Positions 25,955 through 34,988 of a stretch of DNA of 64,000 nucleotides are shown here, piece after piece (within the stretch, counting starts at the first letter, position 1; every line of letters starts with the position of its first letter). The DNA lies in NCBI RefSeq assembly GCF_000723205.1, contig NZ_HG315671.1, forward strand, positions 3,230,940 to 3,294,939, given 5' to 3'. The translations under genes and the position numbers were made by a program. The notes beneath the pieces are model-generated. The model worked only from the letters and a program-made list of their open reading frames with translations, made no database searches and was not told the origin of the DNA. This DNA is from Formosa agariphila KMM 3901 (GTDB taxonomy: Bacteria; Bacteroidota; Bacteroidia; Flavobacteriales; Flavobacteriaceae).

Positions 25955-27721
25955 ATGGAAAATAAAAAACCAAACACCGTCAATTTCAGTTTATTTAAAC
26001 GCCTTTTAGAGTATATAAAACCCTATAATCGAGTGTTTATCGGGGTGTTTATTGCCGTGATTTTACTAGCTATTTTCGGAGCAATAAGACCGTATATTTT
26101 ACAACAGGCTATAGATAATAATATTGCAACACGAACACTAGAAGGTTTCTTACCTTATATTTTAATTATGGTTGCTCTCCTCGTTTTCGAGGTTATTTCT
26201 CAGCTTGTATTTATTTATTATTCGGGTTGGCTTGGACAAAGTGTGGTAAAAGATATTCGTGTAAAATTATTTAATCATATGCTCCATTTTAAAATGAAGT
26301 ATTACGATAATTCTTCTGTTGGAGTGCTTATTACACGTTCGGTTACAGACATGGAACGTATTGCCGATATTTTTGGAGAAGGTTTATTTATGATTTTTAG
26401 AGATTCTCTTACTATGGTTGTCGTAGCAGGAGTTATGGTGTTTATAAACTGGAAATTAAGTATCATCGTATTTTTAATGCTACCGCTTGTATTATATGCA
26501 ACTCGTGTGTTTCAGAAGTATATGAAAAAGGCTTTTGAAGAAGTGCGTACCGAAATTTCTAACTTAAATTCTTTTGTACAAGAACGTGTAACAGGAATGA
26601 AAATTCTTCAATTATTTACACGAGAAGATACCGAATACAAACACTTTAAAGCCATAAACGAACGTCATAAAAAAGGCTGGTTAAAAACGGTGTGGTACAA
26701 CTCCATCTTCTTCCCTATCGCAGAACTATCTGGTTCTATAACTATTGGATTGGTTGCTTGGTATGGCGGACTAGATGCTGTAATGCGCAACACATCATCG
26801 CTTGGAGATTTAACAGCTTTTGTTATGATGATTCCTATGTTGTTTAGACCATTAAGACAGATTGCCGATAAGTTCAACACCTTTCAAATGGGAATGGTTG
26901 CGGCTACTAGAGTTTTTAAAGTGATTGATACGCAATCGCAAATCGATAATTCTGGGACGAAAATTGCAAGTCAGTTTAATGGCGATATTTCATTTAAAAA
27001 TGTGCGCTTTAGCTACATTCAAGACGAAGTGGTTTTAAAAGATATTTCTTTTGAAGTAAAAGCGGGACAAACTGTTGCTATTGTTGGTGCTACTGGAGCT
27101 GGAAAATCGACAATCATCAACTTATTAAATCGTTTTTACGAAATAGACAAAGGTGTAATTTCTGTAGATTCTACAAACATTAAAGCCTTTACATTAGCGT
27201 CTTTACGCGCTCAAATAGCTGTCGTGCTTCAAGATGTATTTTTGTTTGCCGACACTATTTTAAACAACATTACTTTAAATAATCCAGATATTACCGAGAA
27301 TCAGGTTATTCAAGCTGCAAAAGATATTGGTGTTCACGATTTTATTTCGAGTTTGCCTAACGGATATCATTACAACGTAAAAGAACGCGGTGTTATGTTA
27401 TCTTCGGGACAACGTCAGTTAATTTCATTTTTACGTGCGTATGTTACAAACCCAAGTATTTTAGTATTAGATGAAGCAACATCTTCTGTAGATTCTTATT
27501 CTGAACAACTCATACAAAATGCTACAGATAAAATTACAAAAGGCAGAACCTCTATAGTAATTGCACACCGTTTGGCAACTATTATTAAAGCGGATAAAAT
27601 TATTGTGATGGATGCTGGAGAAATTGTAGAACTAGGTACACACGACGAGCTTCTTAAAAACGAAAATGGGTATTACAAAAACTTATACGAAGTCCAGTTT
27701 ATGAAAGCACTTACGGCTTAA
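25955..27721 (+). CDS. ABC transporter, fused permease-ATPase (exporter type)
   Basis: 588-aa half transporter. Residues about 1-320 form six membrane helices of the type 1 exporter fold; about 340-585 form the ATPase with Walker A GATGAGKST, Q-loop VLQDVFLF, signature LSSGQRQL (Ser-Ser in place of the usual Ser-Gly) and Walker B ILVLDEATSS, then the switch His in AHRLATI. It is likely a homodimeric lipid or drug flippase of the MsbA/LmrA class; substrate unknown. It starts on the base after truA and overlaps the convergent cdaA by 4 bases. Confidence 0.92.
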   Translation: MENKKPNTVNFSLFKRLLEYIKPYNRVFIGVFIAVILLAIFGAIRPYILQQAIDNNIATRTLEGFLPYILIMVALLVFEVISQLVFIYYSGWLGQSVVKDIRVKLFNHMLHFKMKYYDNSSVGVLITRSVTDMERIADIFGEGLFMIFRDSLTMVVVAGVMVFINWKLSIIVFLMLPLVLYATRVFQKYMKKAFEEVRTEISNLNSFVQERVTGMKILQLFTREDTEYKHFKAINERHKKGWLKTVWYNSIFFPIAELSGSITIGLVAWYGGLDAVMRNTSSLGDLTAFVMMIPMLFRPLRQIADKFNTFQMGMVAATRVFKVIDTQSQIDNSGTKIASQFNGDISFKNVRFSYIQDEVVLKDISFEVKAGQTVAIVGATGAGKSTIINLLNRFYEIDKGVISVDSTNIKAFTLASLRAQIAVVLQDVFLFADTILNNITLNNPDITENQVIQAAKDIGVHDFISSLPNGYHYNVKERGVMLSSGQRQLISFLRAYVTNPSILVLDEATSSVDSYSEQLIQNATDKITKGRTSIVIAHRLATIIKADKIIVMDAGEIVELGTHDELLKNENGYYKNLYEVQFMKALTA

Positions 27722-28503
27722 ACTAAATCTTTTTTAATTAAAGAAGACAGTTCAGAAGTGGTTTCAAAAATAATAAACTCTCCGTTTTTAAAGTAAGAGA
27801 TTTGTCCGGTTTCTTCACTAACCACAAGAGCTAAAGCATCGGTTTTCTCGCAAACACCATACGCTGCTCTGTGTCGTAACCCAAAACGTTGGGGTAAGTT
27901 TTTTTCGTTATTTACAGGTAAAATTACACGAGTTGCTTTTACAATATTATCGGCAATAATAATAGCACCATCGTGCAACGGACTATTCTTAAAGAAGATA
28001 CTTTCAATAATAGGCTGCGTAACAGTAATATTCATCTCGTCTCCTGTTTGAGCTAAAAAATCAAGATTATTATTACGTTCAAAAACAATTAAAGCTCCGG
28101 TGTTGGTAGATGCCATTTTTATACATGCAGAAATTATAGCGTCCACATTTGTTCCATCGCTAGTTTCGGTTTGCAAAAATTTAAGCTGTTTAAATAGGTG
28201 TCTACTTTTACTGAAATTAGTAGATCCTATCATTAATAAAAACTTACGTAATTCTTGCTGAAACACCACAATTAAAGCAAACATACCAACGCTTATAAAT
28301 CCGCCAAGAATATTACTTAGCAATTGCATGTGTAACGCTTCTGTAACTTTCCAGATAATGTAAATAATTACAATACCAATAAAAATATTAATGGCAACGG
28401 TGCCTTTTACTAATTTGTATACATAGTACAGCAATAAGGCAACTAAAAAGACATCGATAATATCGATTAATGTAAATTTTAAAAGGTCACTAAAGATTTC
28501 CAA
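27718..28503 (-). CDS. cdaA: Diadenylate cyclase CdaA
   Basis: 261 aa. Three N-terminal membrane helices (about 8-85) precede the DAC domain. The two catalytic motifs DGA (LHDGAIIIADN) and RHR (FGLRHRAAYG) are present. It makes c-di-AMP from two ATP, a second messenger for osmotic and cell-wall control. It is the last gene of a folP-lipoprotein-cdaA operon, an arrangement familiar in Bacteroidota. Confidence 0.94.
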   Translation of the reverse strand: MEIFSDLLKFTLIDIIDVFLVALLLYYVYKLVKGTVAINIFIGIVIIYIIWKVTEALHMQLLSNILGGFISVGMFALIVVFQQELRKFLLMIGSTNFSKSRHLFKQLKFLQTETSDGTNVDAIISACIKMASTNTGALIVFERNNNLDFLAQTGDEMNITVTQPIIESIFFKNSPLHDGAIIIADNIVKATRVILPVNNEKNLPQRFGLRHRAAYGVCEKTDALALVVSEETGQISYFKNGEFIIFETTSELSSLIKKDLV

Positions 28504-28534
28504 AGGGTAGTTGTTTTGTGTAAATGTAACAATT

Positions 28535-29185
28535 TTAAGACTGAAATATAAATTCGTTGGTATTGATTAATACCGAACCATCTGAAATAGTTAAAAGCAA
28601 ATCTTTAATATGCATATAGTCCTGAACGGTCAATTGATTATCTAAATTCAGAACAAATTTATGACGTTCGTCTGATGTAGATTTTAAATGCTTTACAAAA
28701 GCATCTATCGTGTAATTTTTACTTTTGAATTGGACTCCATTTTTATCTATATTTAATACTTCTGGCTGTTCTTCTAAATCCTTGATATAGTCTTCAGCAT
28801 TAGTTTTTAAATGATAATTTACATTCGTAAACTCGATAAAACATAAACTTTTATGTTCTGGATTAAAAGCTGTAAAATAATTTTTAACTCCTTCTTTTTT
28901 ATGAGATGCATCTCGCTTTTTATTTTGCAGCTCAATCAACACTGGAATGGCCTGCCTTAAAGACAAACGCTTATCTACATTTACCAACCAATTTGTTGTA
29001 CTAATTAAATTTTGCTTATTTAACTCGACACTATCTTTTTCGTTAGTATTATAAAACACATAAGCTGGAGATACATCTAAAATATCCACAATTTTAGAAT
29101 GCTGTATTTCTGGAAGTTTTAATTCCTTATCGAAGGAACAGGATAAACAACAAACCAATAATATTAATAAAAAAATCTGTTTCAT
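28535..29185 (-). CDS. Lipoprotein of unknown function between folP and cdaA
   Basis: 216 aa from ATG 29185 (MKQIFLLILLVCCLSCS, a lipobox ending LSCS). The open frame reaches back to 29221, but that would overlap folP. The mature protein is mixed alpha/beta with no motif I recognise. Towards the C-terminus, FVLNLDNQLTVQDYMHIKDLL resembles the ExbD-like periplasmic domain pattern, but this is weak. Spacing of 2 bases to folP and 31 to cdaA puts it in one operon, perhaps linking envelope state to c-di-AMP synthesis; that link is inference from position only. Confidence 0.7.
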   Translation of the reverse strand: MKQIFLLILLVCCLSCSFDKELKLPEIQHSKIVDILDVSPAYVFYNTNEKDSVELNKQNLISTTNWLVNVDKRLSLRQAIPVLIELQNKKRDASHKKEGVKNYFTAFNPEHKSLCFIEFTNVNYHLKTNAEDYIKDLEEQPEVLNIDKNGVQFKSKNYTIDAFVKHLKSTSDERHKFVLNLDNQLTVQDYMHIKDLLLTISDGSVLINTNEFIFQS

Positions 29186-29187
29186 AA

Positions 29188-30018
29188 TTAGTGTTTTAAG
29201 GCATTTACAAGTGTAATACATTCCATAGCCTCTTTTACATCGTGTACTCTTAAAATTGAAGTGCCTTTTTGCAAACTTATGGTATTTATAACTGTAGTGC
29301 CATTTAAAGCATGTTTAGCCGATGTGTTTAACGTTTTATAAATCATAGATTTTCTAGACGCCCCAACAAGCATTGGTAAATCGGTAATCTTTAAAAGTTC
29401 GAGTGTGTTTAGCAATTCAAAATTCTGCTGAAGTGTTTTCGAAAATCCAAATCCAGGATCTACAACAATATCCATTATTCCATGTTGTCGTGCTAAAGCA
29501 ATACGTTCAGAAAAATAAAAAAGCATCTCTTTTGGCAGATCATTATAATCTGTGTGTTGTTGCATGGTTTGTGGCGTGCCTCGCATATGCATCATAATGT
29601 AAGGCACCTTTAATGCGCCAACTGTTTCCAACATGTCTTCATCTAACAAACCTGCAGAAATATCGTTAATCATAGCTGCTCCAGCTTCAATACAAGCTTT
29701 AGCGATGGTGCTTCTAAAGGTATCTATAGATAAAATAAGTTCAGGAAAAGCATCTATTAATAATTCTACTACAGGTAAAATTCTAGATAGTTCTTCGGCT
29801 TCAGAAACGTGTTCGGCATCTGGTCGCGAACTATACGCACCAACATCTATAAACGTAGCACCTGCATTTAGCATGTGTTCTACCTGATTTATAATATCGG
29901 TTTCATTTTTATAGCTTCCGCCATCGTAAAAAGAATCTGGAGTAAGATTTAAAATCCCCATAACTTTGGGCGTAGAAATATCGATAAGTTGACCTTTACA
30001 GTTGATAGTTTTATTCAA
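29188..30018 (-). CDS. folP: Dihydropteroate synthase
   Basis: 276 aa. The TIM-barrel signatures are present: VMGILNLTPDSFYDGG, IDVGAYSSRP, NDISAG, IMMHMRGTPQTMQ, VVDPGFGFSK and VGASRKSM. It condenses p-aminobenzoate with pterin pyrophosphate in folate synthesis. First gene of the operon with the lipoprotein and cdaA; divergent from the DUF1599 gene. Confidence 0.96.
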   Translation of the reverse strand: MNKTINCKGQLIDISTPKVMGILNLTPDSFYDGGSYKNETDIINQVEHMLNAGATFIDVGAYSSRPDAEHVSEAEELSRILPVVELLIDAFPELILSIDTFRSTIAKACIEAGAAMINDISAGLLDEDMLETVGALKVPYIMMHMRGTPQTMQQHTDYNDLPKEMLFYFSERIALARQHGIMDIVVDPGFGFSKTLQQNFELLNTLELLKITDLPMLVGASRKSMIYKTLNTSAKHALNGTTVINTISLQKGTSILRVHDVKEAMECITLVNALKH

Positions 30019-30092
30019 AACAGATATAGAAATGCTTAAAGTTTGTTATTCCATTAAATTATGCGAAATTTACGGAAAATTCAATTCAATTT

Positions 30093-30632
30093 ATGCAAGA
30101 TACCTCAAAACAATACGACGCTGCAATAACAATATGTAGAAGTTTGTTTATCAATAAGATGAAAGATTATGGCTGCGCTTGGCGTATTTTAAGACTGCCA
30201 TCATTAACCGATCAGATTTTTATAAAAGCGCAACGTATACGAGGATTACAAGAAAATGACGTTCATAAAGTTGATGAAGATGAAGTGTCTGAATTTATTG
30301 GTGTAATTAACTATTGCATTATGGCGTTAATTCAATTAGAAAAAGGTGTAGCCAATCAACCCGATTTAAGCACTATTGAAGCAACCGATTTATACGATGC
30401 AAAAATTGCACAAACCAAGCAGTTAATGTTAGATAAAAATCATGATTATGGTGAAGCTTGGCGCGATATGCGTGTAAGCTCGCTTACCGATTTAATTCTT
30501 CAGAAATTACTGCGTGTAAAACAAATTGAAGATAATAAAGGAAAAACCTTAGTGAGCGAAGGTATTGATGCCAACTACCAAGACATGATAAACTATTCGG
30601 TATTTGCTTTAATTCATTTAGACGCTAAATAA
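30093..30632 (+). CDS. DUF1599 domain protein, internally duplicated
   Basis: 179 aa. Two copies of the same helical motif are visible: DYGCAWRILRLPSLTDQIFIKAQRI cut short here as YGCAWRILRLPSLTDQ near residue 35, and YGEAWRDMRVSSLTDL near 125, each followed by a helix ending in INYCIMALIQLEK or INYSVFALIHLD. The pattern is that of DUF1599, a Bacteroidota family related to nucleotide-binding helical bundles; function unknown. It forms a plus-strand run with the BT_3928-like gene. Confidence 0.85.
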   Translation: MQDTSKQYDAAITICRSLFINKMKDYGCAWRILRLPSLTDQIFIKAQRIRGLQENDVHKVDEDEVSEFIGVINYCIMALIQLEKGVANQPDLSTIEATDLYDAKIAQTKQLMLDKNHDYGEAWRDMRVSSLTDLILQKLLRVKQIEDNKGKTLVSEGIDANYQDMINYSVFALIHLDAK

Positions 30633-30674
30633 CTAAATTTAATAAGTAGACCGTAAAGAATCTCCCCAAAATAT

Positions 30675-31781
30675 ATGAAAGCATTAGTAAGTTTTAGTCG
30701 CATTTTCGTTGGTGTATTATTCATCATTTCAGGATTAATTAAACTGAATGACCCAATTGGTTTTTCTTTTAAATTAGAAGAATACTTTAGCGCCGCTGTC
30801 CTTAACTTAACATTTTTAGAGCCTTATGCTTTAATTATTTCAATTTTAGTTGTGGTTTTCGAAGTATTACTAGGAATCTTTCTACTTATAGGCTACAAAC
30901 CCAAATTTACGGTATGGAGTTTATTGCTCATGATTATCTTTTTCACGTTCCTTACCTTCTACTCTGCTTATTTTAATAAAGTTACCGACTGTGGTTGTTT
31001 TGGAGACGCCATTAAATTAACGCCGTGGGAATCTTTTTCTAAGGATATTGTCCTCTTGTTTTTCATCTTAATTTTATTTGCTGGAGTTCGTTATATAAAA
31101 CCTGTGTTTAGCACATTTCAGACCACCGTATTAGCATTACTAGGTTTTATTGGTTGTCTAGGTTTTGGGTATCATGTATTAATGCACTTACCTACTGTAG
31201 ATTTTAGACCTTATAAAGTGGGAGCAAATTTATGGGAGAACATGATTGTTCCCGACGACGCACCAAAAGCCGATATTGATTACATGTGGAAATTTAACGT
31301 AAACGGTAAAGAAGAGGTTATTACCACTAAAGGTTCCTATCCTACTGTAGAAGGCGACTTTATAAGTGTAGATACCGAAGTTATCGACCCTGGTTACGAA
31401 GCGCCAATTCACGATTTCTCGATAGAGCGTGATGGACAAGATTATACAGAAGATATTTTACACGACGACCATGTAGTGTTATTAATAGCATATAATTTAG
31501 AGAAATCTGAAAAATTAGGCTTACAAGCTATTAAAAATGTAGCCGATAAAGCAACCGAAAACGGTTATAGAGTTATTGGATTAACAGCTTCTGGTGAAGA
31601 TATTCAAAATATATTAAAAGAAGAATACCATTTTAAATTCGACTTTTACTTCTCAGACGAAACAGCTTTAAAAACCATAGTTCGTTCTAATCCTGGTGTT
31701 TTAATTTTAAATCAGGGTACAGTAACACAAAAAGTACATTGGAACGATGTAGACGATTTAAATCTTATTAAAGTGAATTAA
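30675..31781 (+). CDS. BT_3928 family protein: DoxX/MauE-like membrane domain plus thioredoxin-like domain
   Basis: 368 aa. The first about 150 residues form four membrane helices of the DoxX/MauE type (FSRIFVGVLFIISGLIKLND; TDCGCFGDAIKLTPWESF is the MauE-like Cys pair and turn). Residues about 235-365 form a thioredoxin-like fold (HVVLLIAYNLEKSEKLG, GLTASGEDI) without a CxxC motif, so it is not a classical disulfide reductase. Proposed roles are in envelope thiol or quinone redox, but none is proven. Confidence 0.83.
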   Translation: MKALVSFSRIFVGVLFIISGLIKLNDPIGFSFKLEEYFSAAVLNLTFLEPYALIISILVVVFEVLLGIFLLIGYKPKFTVWSLLLMIIFFTFLTFYSAYFNKVTDCGCFGDAIKLTPWESFSKDIVLLFFILILFAGVRYIKPVFSTFQTTVLALLGFIGCLGFGYHVLMHLPTVDFRPYKVGANLWENMIVPDDAPKADIDYMWKFNVNGKEEVITTKGSYPTVEGDFISVDTEVIDPGYEAPIHDFSIERDGQDYTEDILHDDHVVLLIAYNLEKSEKLGLQAIKNVADKATENGYRVIGLTASGEDIQNILKEEYHFKFDFYFSDETALKTIVRSNPGVLILNQGTVTQKVHWNDVDDLNLIKVN

Positions 31782-31791
31782 AAGATAGCTT

Positions 31792-32868
31792 GTGTTATAC
31801 TATATCCTAAATAAATTATTTTACGCATTACTAACATTGTTTGGTGTAGTTACAGTTATCTTCTTTTTATTTAATGTATTACCTGGAGACCCAGCACAAA
31901 TGATGCTTGGGCAAAATGAAGACAGTGAACAATTAGCAATAATTAAGCACAAATACGGTTTCGATAAACCTTTAAATGTACAGTTTGGTTACTATTTAAA
32001 TGATTTATCGCCAATATCTTTTCATTCGTCTAGCCCAGAAGATTACACCTTTTTACGCGACGGAAAATATAATGCCCTTCCTCTATTCCAATTAGGACAT
32101 ACCCGCGTAGTTCTTAAAACACCATATTTACGAGAATCTTTTACTAAACAAGGTAAAAAGGTAAGTAGTGTTTTAGCAGAAACCTTACCAAACACCTTTA
32201 TATTAGCTGTAACAGCTATAATAATTGCTATACTAATTGGAGTTATATTAGGGATTGTCTCGGCATTATACAAAGACACTTTTATCGACAAAAGCATTCA
32301 GTTTTTAAGCACAATAGGTATGAGCGTCCCTTCTTTTTTTAGCGCTATTTTATTTGCTTGGTTTTTTGGATATCTGTTGCACAACTATACCCATTTAGAA
32401 ATGACGGGAAGCCTATACGAATTAGACGATTTTGGTGAAGCCATGCATATTAAATGGAAAAATTTAATCTTGCCTGCTATTGTTTTAGGAATTCGTCCAC
32501 TCGCTGTAGTTATACAACTGATGAGAAACTCGTTATTAGAAGTATTCAATCAAGATTATATTAGAACAGCAAGAGCCAAAGGCTTAACCGAATTTCAAAT
32601 CATAAAAAAACATGCTATTAAGAATGCCTTAAACCCTGTTGTAACAGCAATTTCGGGTTGGTTTGCATCTATGCTAGCAGGAGCTGTGTTTGTAGAATAC
32701 GTTTTTGGTTGGAATGGCTTAGGAAAAGAAATAGTAAACGCTTTAAACACTTTAGATTTACCTGTTATTATGGGATCTGTGCTCGTAATTGCACTTTTAT
32801 TCATAATAATCAATATTTTTGTAGATATAGTATATGCTTGGTTAGATCCAAAAGTAAAACTTCAATAA
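31792..32868 (+). CDS. ABC transporter permease, DppB/OppB type
   Basis: 358 aa, GTG start directly after the BT_3928-like gene. It has the family's N-terminal helix (LLTLFGVVTVIFFLFNVLPG), the periplasmic loop, and the cytoplasmic EAA-type loop (EVFNQDYIRTARAKGL), which docks to an ATPase. It imports peptides or other solutes in known systems. No DppC, ATPase or solute-binding gene is nearby, so it is an orphan permease whose partners must be elsewhere. It precedes tpiA by 20 bases. Confidence 0.87.
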   Translation: MLYYILNKLFYALLTLFGVVTVIFFLFNVLPGDPAQMMLGQNEDSEQLAIIKHKYGFDKPLNVQFGYYLNDLSPISFHSSSPEDYTFLRDGKYNALPLFQLGHTRVVLKTPYLRESFTKQGKKVSSVLAETLPNTFILAVTAIIIAILIGVILGIVSALYKDTFIDKSIQFLSTIGMSVPSFFSAILFAWFFGYLLHNYTHLEMTGSLYELDDFGEAMHIKWKNLILPAIVLGIRPLAVVIQLMRNSLLEVFNQDYIRTARAKGLTEFQIIKKHAIKNALNPVVTAISGWFASMLAGAVFVEYVFGWNGLGKEIVNALNTLDLPVIMGSVLVIALLFIIINIFVDIVYAWLDPKVKLQ

Positions 32869-32888
32869 ATTTTAAGACTAAAATAATT

Positions 32889-33638
32889 ATGAGAAAGAAC
32901 ATCGTTGCAGGAAATTGGAAAATGAACAATGATTTAGCACAAACAGAAACGTTGCTAACAGCATTAAAAAACAAAACAATAACATCTGATGCAGAAGTTA
33001 TGATAGCACCAACGTTTACGAACCTTTGGTCTGCTTATAATACATTAAAAGATAACGCTATTGAAGTGATTGCACAAAACATGCACTTTGCAGAAAATGG
33101 AGCATATACTGGTGAAGTTAGCGCGAGCATGTTAAAAAGTGTTGGTGTTAAAACAGTAATTCTGGGTCATAGCGAGCGTCGTGCTTATTTTAATGAGACT
33201 GACGAATTATTAGCTAAAAAAGTAGATGCTGCATTAGCTAGCGACATGCGTGTAATTTTTTGTTTTGGGGAAGAACTAGCCGATAGAAAATCTGAAAACC
33301 ATGAAGCGGTTGTGGGTAGCCAAATTAAGAATGCATTGTTTCATTTAGAAGCAGATGCTTTTAAAAATATTGTTTTGGCTTACGAACCTGTTTGGGCTAT
33401 TGGAACTGGAGAAACAGCTAGTCCTGAGCAAGCACAAGACATGCACGCTTTTATTAGAAAAACTCTAGCAGACACTTACGGTGCAGACGTTGCCGACAGT
33501 GTTTCTATTTTATACGGAGGAAGTGTAAAGCCAGGAAATGCACAAGAAATTTTCTCTAAGCCTGATGTAGATGGAGGGTTAATTGGTGGAGCTGCATTAA
33601 ACGCAGACGATTTCTTTGCCATTGTAAATGCTTTTTAA
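32889..33638 (+). CDS. tpiA: Triosephosphate isomerase
   Basis: 249 aa from ATG 32889 (MRKNIVAGNWKMNNDL). The open frame extends to 32658, but that part overlaps the permease in another frame. The catalytic residues are Lys in NWKMN, His in GHSERR, and Glu in AYEPVWAIGTG; the phosphate loop GGSVKPGN is intact. It interconverts DHAP and GAP in glycolysis. It ends at a strong bidirectional terminator. Confidence 0.97.
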   Translation: MRKNIVAGNWKMNNDLAQTETLLTALKNKTITSDAEVMIAPTFTNLWSAYNTLKDNAIEVIAQNMHFAENGAYTGEVSASMLKSVGVKTVILGHSERRAYFNETDELLAKKVDAALASDMRVIFCFGEELADRKSENHEAVVGSQIKNALFHLEADAFKNIVLAYEPVWAIGTGETASPEQAQDMHAFIRKTLADTYGADVADSVSILYGGSVKPGNAQEIFSKPDVDGGLIGGAALNADDFFAIVNAF

Positions 33639-33660
33639 ATTTACAACAACATATATACAA

Positions 33661-33695
33661 AAAAGAGGCTGTCTTAAATTAAGACAGCCTCTTTT
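33661..33695. terminator. Bidirectional terminator between tpiA and porin gene
   Basis: Stem AAAAGAGGCTGTCTTA / TAAGACAGCCTCTTTT with an AAT loop and flanking A and T tracts. Confidence 0.9.
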
Positions 33696-33715
33696 AATAG
33701 ATAATAAAAAATGTT

Positions 33716-34918
33716 TTAAATACCTATTTCGACTTGAAAACGTAAATACCAACTATCGGTATCAATAGTATTATTCAAAGTAAAATCTGTTTTAGTTAAT
33801 TCTGCTTGAAGTTTTAAACTGTGCTCCCAAATGTATTTGGTAATTCCTAAACTGTATTGATTTGTTTCTGGCATCACTAAAGCCACATCATTATTCGGTT
33901 TTTGGTTAGAGTAGCGCCCTATAATTTCATAATTATTTGGAAAAATATAACTGGCTTGCGCATCGAATCCTTCTCCTGCAACTACATAACGAAACTCACT
34001 ACTATCTTCTGGGTTATAAGTAATAGGGTTATCTGCCATTCGTTTCATATAAGCAGTTTGGAACGCCCAACCATTATACTTTACAATGGCGTCAAACAAC
34101 AGAGAAGTTAAATCGCGTTGTTCGAACAAATCTAAACCTAAAGTACCTCGTGTTCTACGCGCACCTTCATTATAATGATAGACTCCAGAAAGCATTAGTT
34201 TTGGAGTTGGTTCGCGAGCTATATCACCTTCAAAAAAAGTTCCATTATCAGTAAATGCTCCAAACGGATACAATTCTAAACGTGCTGTGTATGCCAATCC
34301 TGTTTCTGGTAATTTAGTCCAATTTCGACCTTCTCCAGTAGAAATCGCTGTTTTTATATTGTATGAGAAATTGTCTGGTCTTTCATTTAAATAATACACT
34401 TGCAAACCAAAATCACGATCAATATTAAAACTCGCATTATTAATAGTACGGTCTGTTAATTGTAACGCTCCAGACGAGTTTATACGCTGTCTGTTACCCG
34501 GTAATTTTGTTTGTCCGAATCCAATATTCCAATGTTCGTTCGGGCGGTAAAACACAACCGCATCTCTAATAATATTAATATTATCGCCATCTTCAATCAC
34601 ACCCACATCTCCGGGAGCAAAAGACAACTGCACAACATATACAAATTTAGGATCTCCTACATAGCCATCAAATTTTAAACGCATACGTCTAACCATGGCT
34701 TCTACACCGTTTTTATCGGTTTCAGACTCGAGGTACGTCGCACGATTTTGCATTCTAAAGCGAATATTTAACTTAAAAATACTGTCTGGCGAGGTTAAAC
34801 CTACCCCTTTCCCGAAGGTATAATAAGGCAAGGCGGCCAGTTTAATATCATTGTCATTTTGTGCTTTAGCAGTAAAACCTATAGCAAGCAATACAAGGGC
34901 AACAATAATTTTGTTCAT
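33716..34918 (-). CDS. Outer-membrane porin, OprO/OprP (phosphate-selective) family
   Basis: 400 aa with a signal peptide ending in AKAQ. The mature protein is a 16-strand-type porin: FKLNIRFRMQNRA near the start, the family's RLKFDGYVGDPKFVYVVQLS and FGQTKLPGNRQR, and a C-terminal aromatic strand (WYLRFQVEIGI). Pseudomonas relatives take up phosphate or polyphosphate; the selectivity of this one cannot be read. It is a single-gene unit. Confidence 0.85.
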   Translation of the reverse strand: MNKIIVALVLLAIGFTAKAQNDNDIKLAALPYYTFGKGVGLTSPDSIFKLNIRFRMQNRATYLESETDKNGVEAMVRRMRLKFDGYVGDPKFVYVVQLSFAPGDVGVIEDGDNINIIRDAVVFYRPNEHWNIGFGQTKLPGNRQRINSSGALQLTDRTINNASFNIDRDFGLQVYYLNERPDNFSYNIKTAISTGEGRNWTKLPETGLAYTARLELYPFGAFTDNGTFFEGDIAREPTPKLMLSGVYHYNEGARRTRGTLGLDLFEQRDLTSLLFDAIVKYNGWAFQTAYMKRMADNPITYNPEDSSEFRYVVAGEGFDAQASYIFPNNYEIIGRYSNQKPNNDVALVMPETNQYSLGITKYIWEHSLKLQAELTKTDFTLNNTIDTDSWYLRFQVEIGI

Positions 34919-34966
34919 GACTGTTTAGTTTTAGGACAAATTTAACAGTATCTGTTTAATACTTAG

Positions 34967-34974
34967 TAAATTTG
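34967..34974 (+). promoter_or_regulatory. Possible -7 element (TAAATTTG) of prmA
   Basis: Exact match to TAnnTTTG 14 bases before the prmA ATG. No clear TTTG is seen 19-21 bases upstream (GTTTAA instead), so confidence is limited. Confidence 0.4.
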
Positions 34975-34988
34975 TAAAAAAAAATTAC

